A stretch of DNA of 10,945 nt from Cellvibrio sp. (lineage in GTDB: Bacteria > Pseudomonadota > Gammaproteobacteria > Pseudomonadales > Cellvibrionaceae): positions 1-10,945 of the forward strand of contig JAJQJO010000093.1 of NCBI GenBank assembly GCA_021323495.1. Direction: 5' to 3'. Below, one piece after another: positions 5,777-10,945 of the stretch. The translations under genes and the position numbers were made by a program. The notes under the pieces were generated by a model. That model had not been told where the DNA came from. It was given only the letters and a program-made list of their open reading frames with translations, and did not search any database. The stretch's first letter is position 1. Every line of letters begins with the position of its first letter.

Positions 5777-7729
5777 GTGACATTTCGACACGATATTAAC
5801 GGGTTGCGCGCGATTGCAGTCATTGCTGTGGTGCTTTATCACTTTGGTGTGACCGGCTTTGATGGCGGATTTTCCGGAGTTGATATATTTTTCGTCATTT
5901 CCGGTTATCTGATGACCGGTATAATTTTTTCAAAAATCGAACAAAATCGTTTTAACCTCATTGATTTTTATCTCGCCCGAGCGACCCGCATCATCCCTGC
6001 CCTCGCCGTACTTTGTATCTTGTTACTTATCGCCGCCTGGTTTTTCTTACCTCCCTATGAAATGCGCACCTTTGGGAAACACATCTTTGGCGCATCCAGC
6101 TTCTTGTCCAATATTATTTTTATGAAAGACAGTGGTTACTTTGATGGTGCTGCAGATGAAAAATGGTTATTACACACCTGGTCCCTCTCGGTAGAGTGGC
6201 AATTTTATATTTTGTATCCGCTGCTAATTATCGCACTGCGCAAACTGCTATCGGCTAGCACTACTCGCTGGATCCTGGTGTTTCTTGCCAGCTGCTCCTA
6301 TTTACTGTCGGTTTTTTTCCCGGAACGATTGCACGACGCTGCATTTTATTTGCTGCCAACAAGAGCATGGGAAATGATGGCCGGCGGACTTATATACGCC
6401 TTCAGCCTGCAAGCAGCGCAAAAAACAAAAATAATGACAGAGTCAATAGGGATAGTGTTATTAGCTGGATCAATCATCCTGCTGAATTCAAGCTATGCGT
6501 GGCCCGGTAGTTTAGCTGCGCTCCCAGTGCTTGGGGCCGCATTAATTATTATCGCAGCTAACGAAAAATCTTTTATAACCAACAATCCTTTTATGCAATA
6601 CATGGGAACCATATCCTACTCACTTTATTTATGGCACTGGCCGGTAGTGGTAGCCTTTAACTTGCTCGAACTAAAAGAAAGTAGTTGGGGCATTGGTGGC
6701 GGAATTATCCTATCGCTGATATTCGCAATGCTATCCTACTATTTGGTTGAACGCCCTTGGCGAAATGCTTTTCCCAAAAAGCTTCCACAAATATTTCCCG
6801 TGCTAGGTTATGCCAGTGTTACTGGCGTTATCGCAGTAGCAGGGTTGGGAATCTTCTATTTACAAGGCGTCCCTTCACGGGTAGATAATTTCGTAGCCAT
6901 TGCTGACAGTGAACAAAATAATCGCAATCCACGCACAGAATGCTTTGTTGTCCCCAATAAAAACCCAACATCCCCCATGTGTGTACTGGGTGAGGACAAG
7001 GATAAAATCGCGGCAATTGTAATTGGTGATAGTCACTCAAATGCCACTGTCAATGCGGTTGTAGCCGCAACCCCGAAAGAGAAAGGAGGTATACTTTTTC
7101 TAGGTGCAGATGGCTGTACTGCTATGATGAATTTATCAACGCCCTATTTTTTCAGCTGCGGTGAATACAATAAAAAAATTATTAGTTATCTGGAATCCAA
7201 TATGATTGGTACGCCCATCATAGTTATTAACCACATCACCCAAAATCTCCTGACACCCAACAAGAATGAAGCAAAAAAGCCGGTTTATTTAGCTAATCTA
7301 CCGAATACCTCGCCGGATTTTTCAGACAAATTCAAGCAAGAATACCAGACACAACTATGCAACCTTACCAGCAAGCACCCTGTGTATGTTGTCCAAGCTA
7401 TTCCAGGCATGAATGTCAATGTTCCGCAAACTATAGTCAGGTCGATGATGTATAAATCGGAAAAAATTGATGTGGCGCTTCCCCTGGCTGAGTACTACGA
7501 AAGCGAGAACGGAATAAGGGCGTTTTTGCATGATGCAATAAAAACCTGTAAAGCACACGAACTGGACCCTGTAGCATATCTGTGCAACGAAACAAATTGC
7601 CTGGGCTCGATTAATCATCGCCCTCTTTATTATGATGATGACCATCTCAGCGAATATGGCAATCGCCTGCTTGTTCCGATGTTCCGTGACATTTGGACTG
7701 CACGGGCAACGACCCTGGGTCAAAATTAA
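5777..7729 (+). CDS. Inner-membrane O-acyltransferase fused to SGNH domain (OafA/YrhL family)
   Basis: This 650-residue protein is of the acyltransferase-3 plus SGNH architecture. Such enzymes carry acyl groups, often acetyl, across the inner membrane onto lipopolysaccharide O-antigen, peptidoglycan or other glycans. The N-terminus FRHDINGLRAIAVIAVVLYHF holds the family's Arg11 and His22, followed by GFSGVDIFFVISGYL. About 10-11 hydrophobic segments run to about residue 390, including the typical SYSLYLWHWP and YYLVERPWR motifs. The C-terminal domain (about 395-650) is presumably periplasmic. It has GDSHS with Ser419 as likely nucleophile, and DDDHLS with an Asp620...His623 pair, so the catalytic parts look complete. 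GTG is chosen as start for the AAGGAGG site 5 nt upstream and because homologues begin at this point. No glycan-synthesis genes flank it, so the acceptor is unknown. It looks more AT-rich than its neighbours, which may suggest separate acquisition. Confidence 0.88.
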   Translation: MTFRHDINGLRAIAVIAVVLYHFGVTGFDGGFSGVDIFFVISGYLMTGIIFSKIEQNRFNLIDFYLARATRIIPALAVLCILLLIAAWFFLPPYEMRTFGKHIFGASSFLSNIIFMKDSGYFDGAADEKWLLHTWSLSVEWQFYILYPLLIIALRKLLSASTTRWILVFLASCSYLLSVFFPERLHDAAFYLLPTRAWEMMAGGLIYAFSLQAAQKTKIMTESIGIVLLAGSIILLNSSYAWPGSLAALPVLGAALIIIAANEKSFITNNPFMQYMGTISYSLYLWHWPVVVAFNLLELKESSWGIGGGIILSLIFAMLSYYLVERPWRNAFPKKLPQIFPVLGYASVTGVIAVAGLGIFYLQGVPSRVDNFVAIADSEQNNRNPRTECFVVPNKNPTSPMCVLGEDKDKIAAIVIGDSHSNATVNAVVAATPKEKGGILFLGADGCTAMMNLSTPYFFSCGEYNKKIISYLESNMIGTPIIVINHITQNLLTPNKNEAKKPVYLANLPNTSPDFSDKFKQEYQTQLCNLTSKHPVYVVQAIPGMNVNVPQTIVRSMMYKSEKIDVALPLAEYYESENGIRAFLHDAIKTCKAHELDPVAYLCNETNCLGSINHRPLYYDDDHLSEYGNRLLVPMFRDIWTARATTLGQN

Positions 7730-7780
7730 CAGCGACATTTAGTCACCCAAAATCGACCCCGCTCATTTTTTATTTTCGCC

Positions 7781-7808
7781 AATAAAAAACCCGGCACAAG
7801 GCCGGGTT
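7781..7808 (-). terminator. Rho-independent terminator of the DUF1631 gene
   Basis: AACCCGGC (7788-7795) and GCCGGGTT (7801-7808) form a perfect 8-bp stem with a 5-nt loop. On the minus strand the stem is followed by a U-rich run (complement of the A-run 7784-7789), starting about 18 nt after that gene's stop codon. On the plus strand no U-tract follows, so it is not a good terminator for the convergent acyltransferase gene. Confidence 0.85.
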
Positions 7809-7825
7809 AAGCATCTCAGGAGAAA

Positions 7826-10345
7826 CTAATTCATTGTGCGCTGTTCACGCAAAGTGCCAATAACTGCCTCCAATGCACGGTCAAATAACATACCATCATC
7901 CAAAATTGTCAAACGCTTGGTCTGTAATGCAATCGCCAGACTTTCGCGGCTTTCTTCTGCGACCTTCATACCCGAACGATTTACAAAAATATATTTACCT
8001 ACCGAGCGAATAATCGCGGCCAGACGGCAGCGGTATTTTTCTCCAGCTTCAGCTTGCATTTCAAACCATGTGCCTTGGGTAATATTATTCACCAATGCCA
8101 AATGTTGCTGATCAGCCTGAATAGCTTCACTTATCGTCTCTTCCGCAACTGTATCGCCAGCATCCTGAATAACGTCGGCAGGTTGCGCCGCTACGGAAGC
8201 TTCAGCGACAATCTCGATTACCGCGTTGCCAATTTGATTTTCTACCGGTGGGGTATTCTCAGCGGCCTTTGTCGCAGGTTCATTTACAACAGCTGCGGCC
8301 TCAACAACTGCGGCTGTCGGTGTTTGAGCCTTGACTTTTGCTTCAGCATTAACTGCCAATTGGGCGCGAACCTGTGCCTCGACCATTGCCGCTTTCATGC
8401 TGGCATTTTTGGCCGCCAATTCACTGGCCTTGGCTGCCAAATCTGTTGCTGATACAGCGGGCACCTCGACCTTGGGTTTCGCATCACCACGCAAACGTGC
8501 CAGATGCACGGTTTCCAATTGCTTGAATAAATTAGTAGTTTCAAAGGGACTAAACGAAATACTTTCCAAACCAGTACGGAGTTTTTGCAATAGTTCAGGC
8601 ACCAACTTTAATAAACGCTGACGATTATCTTTGTCCATCGCAGCTGTTACGCTCCACACCAACTGCTGGGCAGTCGTTGAACAATTGCGCCATTCATCGC
8701 TTTCAATCCCTTGTTTAAGCGAGGTAATAAACATCACGTTTGCCCAAGCTTCGCGCAACAATTTAGTCACCGCTAACGGCAACTCCTTACCAGCGCAAAT
8801 ACGATTTAATTCGGTATCAACTTGCGCGCGAGCACGCTCGGATTTGGCCTTGCCATCTTCAGCATCAATGGTCCGCTGCTCAAGAATTTGCGCGCGACGT
8901 TTTTCTTTATCAAGGAATGAACGGAAATCTACTAACAATCTTTCGAAGATACCCATATCCGTATCAAAATCAGTCAGAATCGAACGTACAGTTTCCTCCA
9001 TTTTATTAAAGAGGCTGTCTTTACGTTGATTTTCTTCGCTGGATTCCTGCCACCCCAAACAAGCCATTGCCATTTCGTTCAGCAAACGGCGGGCGGGATG
9101 ACCACCTTTACTAAAAAAGGTTTTATCAGCGATTGCCACTTTAACCATTGGGATCTGCAAGCGGCCAATCAAGGCCTTCATCGGCGCTGCGAGATTACGA
9201 TCATCCAGAATAAATTCAAACATCATACTTACCAGGTTGATCACATCGTCATCAACCTGATTAATTGCAGCGGCTGTTTGGGTTTCATTACGCAACAAGT
9301 CACTTAACAAGTTGCGCAAATTAACAGGCGATCCACTTGCAATCGGAGTACTGATAGTATTTTGTTGCTGCGCCAGCGACAGGATCTTGATTAAATCCTG
9401 CGTAGTAATTTCCTCACCAGGTAATTGCACCCGCGGGGCACCGCGATTGGCTCCCAGCAAATCACGCAGCTGATGTAACACCTGATTGGTTTGGTCATCA
9501 TAACTTTGCACCAAACCGCCAGTTTCAGCACCCGCTTTTGACGAAGCTGGTCCATACTGGGCGCTAATGCCTTGCCCATATTGATCGGCAGTTGAAGATG
9601 CGGAAGGTTTTTTCACACGCACGTCTTGTTTTAATGACGGCAGGATATTGGCATCAATCAAAGTTTGATTAAGCACTTCAAAAAGTTTGCCCAATTTTGT
9701 CATTACAATATTGTCAAATAACTTGAACAAAACCAGTTTTGCTTTTACATCTACATTCAGTGCTTTGGTAGCATCAGTAAATGCGTTGCAAATAACATCA
9801 ACCCCTAAAGGATTATTCTTTTGATAGACCTTGGTGGGCACCAGATGATCTATACGCAATGTCAAATGCTGTATAGGTTCGGCAAACTGCTCATTAGCCT
9901 TGTTGACCATGCCATCAACAGCCACCATCTCTTCAAGCTCATCATTTTTAACCAGGGACAAATCATCTAAAGAGACAGACTTTTCCCCGGCTTGCTTTTC
10001 ATCACGATAAGCACTCGGATCAAGCAACTGTGCAAAACTGATATCAATACTGCGGAAAAATGAGGTCTCCATCGCGCGGCGACGGATGCGCACCTCGCGC
10101 ATAGAATCAAAGAAGATATTTTGGTCGTGATTGTTATTGGCTTTGTCCGCCAACTCAAACATGGCATCATCCACTTTATCGAACAACTCACGTAGAAAAA
10201 GCTGCAACTGCTGCCGTGCTTTATCGCGCAAAGTATGCATAGCCGCTGGCAAACGCGCGAGCGCCACCTGGGAATTAGCGGCGGAATTGCGCTCTACATT
10301 CAAGTGAACAACCTTTTTGGGGTCAGACTTCATCTGTTCGGTCAT
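7826..10345 (-). CDS. DUF1631 family protein of unknown function
   Basis: This 839-residue protein has no signal peptide or membrane segment and is probably cytoplasmic. The block LRELFDKVDDAMFELADKANNN...NIFFDSMREVRIRRRAMETSFF (about 51-97) is the recognisable DUF1631 start. The family is sometimes mislabelled thymidine phosphorylase. A largely helical middle (about 100-620) contains the LPGEEITTQDLIKILSLAQQQ segment and a charged, probably coiled-coil stretch near LDKEKRRAQILEQRT. A long Ala/Val/Glu-rich linker (about 626-745) looks disordered. The last 85 residues (from about 755, GTWFEMQAEAGEKYRCRLAAI...KYIFVNRSGMKVAE) resemble the compact C-terminal beta domain seen in this family. They are PilZ-like in feel, but I do not see the c-di-GMP motifs RxxxR and (D/N)xSxxG. 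ATG 10345 has no clear Shine-Dalgarno site, and ATG 10333 is an alternative. The divergent gene is nadC, as I recall for a homologous locus in Pseudomonas aeruginosa. Confidence 0.85.
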   Translation of the reverse strand: MTEQMKSDPKKVVHLNVERNSAANSQVALARLPAAMHTLRDKARQQLQLFLRELFDKVDDAMFELADKANNNHDQNIFFDSMREVRIRRRAMETSFFRSIDISFAQLLDPSAYRDEKQAGEKSVSLDDLSLVKNDELEEMVAVDGMVNKANEQFAEPIQHLTLRIDHLVPTKVYQKNNPLGVDVICNAFTDATKALNVDVKAKLVLFKLFDNIVMTKLGKLFEVLNQTLIDANILPSLKQDVRVKKPSASSTADQYGQGISAQYGPASSKAGAETGGLVQSYDDQTNQVLHQLRDLLGANRGAPRVQLPGEEITTQDLIKILSLAQQQNTISTPIASGSPVNLRNLLSDLLRNETQTAAAINQVDDDVINLVSMMFEFILDDRNLAAPMKALIGRLQIPMVKVAIADKTFFSKGGHPARRLLNEMAMACLGWQESSEENQRKDSLFNKMEETVRSILTDFDTDMGIFERLLVDFRSFLDKEKRRAQILEQRTIDAEDGKAKSERARAQVDTELNRICAGKELPLAVTKLLREAWANVMFITSLKQGIESDEWRNCSTTAQQLVWSVTAAMDKDNRQRLLKLVPELLQKLRTGLESISFSPFETTNLFKQLETVHLARLRGDAKPKVEVPAVSATDLAAKASELAAKNASMKAAMVEAQVRAQLAVNAEAKVKAQTPTAAVVEAAAVVNEPATKAAENTPPVENQIGNAVIEIVAEASVAAQPADVIQDAGDTVAEETISEAIQADQQHLALVNNITQGTWFEMQAEAGEKYRCRLAAIIRSVGKYIFVNRSGMKVAEESRESLAIALQTKRLTILDDGMLFDRALEAVIGTLREQRTMN

Positions 10346-10380
10346 GGTGGATTACCATTAATTAATACTTGCGTAAGGGA

Positions 10381-10386
10381 AGTATA
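10381..10386 (-). promoter_or_regulatory. Candidate -10 box for the DUF1631 gene
   Basis: The minus strand reads TATACT, about 36 nt before ATG 10345. The best -35 candidate is TTGGTG (complement of 10402-10407), but spacing is only 15 nt, so support is modest. Confidence 0.3.
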
Positions 10387-10534
10387 ACCAAGGGAAAGAC
10401 ACACCAAGAGGGCAAATGATAAGATCGAGAGAGATATCACAAAAAGCTATAACCAATCCTTCATCTTATGGTTTTTTAAGTAGCTTTTGGAATTAGACGA
10501 AGACTAGAACGCCAAAACAGCCTATTTTGCACCT

Positions 10535-10540
10535 TATAAT
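10535..10540 (+). promoter_or_regulatory. Candidate -10 box (TATAAT) for nadC
   Basis: A consensus TATAAT ends 22 nt before ATG 10563. Transcription would start near 10547, giving a leader of only about 16 nt. The in-frame ATG at 10539 overlaps the box and would be outside the transcript, so this box also argues for start 10563. No good -35 hexamer is visible. Confidence 0.4.
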
Positions 10541-10562
10541 GTTTAATTATTCGACACTTAAC

Positions 10563-10945
10563 ATGAATATTTTATATAGCCATAACCTACCATCCCTAGC
10601 ACAAGATATAGCCAAAAACGTGTCTCTAGCACTTGCCGAAGACATCGGCTCAGGCGATATAACAGCGCAACTCATCCCTCTCGACCAAATCGCTGAGGCA
10701 ACGGTGATCACTCGTGAAAATTGCGTTTTTTGTGGCAAAGGCTGGGTTGAAGAAGTTTTTCGGCAGCTTGATCCTGAAGTACAAATCACTTGGAAAGTAG
10801 AAGATGGACAAGAGGTCGCAGCCAATAGCTGCCTCTTTACTTTAAAAGGCAGCGCTCGCAGCTTGCTGACAGGTGAACGCACCGCCTTGAACTTTGTGCA
10901 GACCTTGTCAGGTACGGCCACTACCAGCCGCCATTACGCATCCCT
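10563..10945 (+). CDS. nadC: Quinolinate phosphoribosyltransferase (decarboxylating), N-terminal part
   Basis: The first 127 codons of nadC are present and the gene continues past the window edge; full length is usually about 280 residues. The enzyme converts quinolinate and PRPP to nicotinate mononucleotide, CO2 and diphosphate in de novo NAD synthesis in the cytoplasm. Family signatures are LALAEDIGSGDITAQLIP (about 22-39), FRQLDPEV, VEDGQEV, and ARSLLTGERTALNFVQTLSG (about 99-118), the last of which carries conserved substrate-binding positions. Start ATG 10563 gives MNILYSHNLPSL. ATG 10539 is in frame but overlaps a TATAAT box, and neither has an obvious Shine-Dalgarno site. The gene is divergent from the DUF1631 gene, and nothing visible is broken. 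Confidence 0.93.
   Translation, partial: MNILYSHNLPSLAQDIAKNVSLALAEDIGSGDITAQLIPLDQIAEATVITRENCVFCGKGWVEEVFRQLDPEVQITWKVEDGQEVAANSCLFTLKGSARSLLTGERTALNFVQTLSGTATTSRHYAS

Larger units (their letters stand above)
10346..10562. other. Divergent intergenic region between the DUF1631 gene and nadC
   Basis: This 217-nt region holds promoters for both genes. A palindrome ATTAATTAAT (10357-10366) falls in the leader of the minus-strand gene. An 8-bp inverted repeat, AAAAGCTA (10442-10449) and TAGCTTTT (10481-10488), encloses a nested AACCA/TGGTT pair (10451-10455 and 10469-10473). It could be an operator or a structured transcript end. No gene is seen. Confidence 0.5.

Noticed and set aside
7355..7738. 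127-residue minus-strand frame overlapping the acyltransferase 3' end.
   Set aside because: It is antisense to conserved SGNH-domain sequence, with low-complexity composition and no start signals.
8054..9307. Several plus-strand frames of 90-130 residues within the DUF1631 gene.
   Set aside because: The minus strand is one uninterrupted 839-codon frame with family motifs; these are antisense shadows.
10547..10921. 124-residue minus-strand frame opposite nadC.
   Set aside because: The plus strand clearly encodes conserved NadC motifs throughout, so this is a shadow frame.

Overview
The window looks like a chromosomal segment of a gammaproteobacterium, probably of the Pseudomonadales/Cellvibrionaceae kind. 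This rests on moderate base composition, mostly Shine-Dalgarno-led genes, and a DUF1631 gene divergent from nadC, a pairing I recall from Pseudomonas. The genus is an inference from reading alone.

Region 1 (1-5463, + strand) is the 3' part of a nitrogen-assimilation operon. It holds the last 49 codons of an upstream gene (probably the ATPase of an ABC importer), two paralogous DUF1989 proteins, and a large biotin-dependent carboxylase. This set was long annotated as urea carboxylase plus 'urea amidolyase-associated proteins' (UAAP1/2). Published work since about 2020 showed that many such sets degrade guanidine. The carboxylase makes carboxyguanidine, the two DUF1989 subunits (CgdA/CgdB) deiminate it to allophanate, and allophanate hydrolase finishes the job. 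The allophanate hydrolase gene normally found nearby is not downstream here. The two deiminase genes are separated by a 151-bp element with 24-bp imperfect terminal inverted repeats, two internal hairpins and a REP-like core.

Region 2 (5464-7729, + strand) is a 313-nt AT-rich spacer followed by a stand-alone membrane O-acyltransferase fused to an SGNH domain (OafA/YrhL type), starting at a GTG with a strong ribosome-binding site. It probably modifies a cell-surface glycan.

Region 3 (7730-10945) starts with a terminator hairpin serving the minus-strand gene. Next come a large DUF1631 protein of unknown function (minus strand), a 217-nt divergent promoter region, and the first 127 codons of nadC (quinolinate phosphoribosyltransferase, + strand), which runs off the window.

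The metabolic unit is not new in kind, but its usual 'urea' label is likely wrong. The inverted-repeat element inside the operon and the missing allophanate hydrolase are the points most worth checking.
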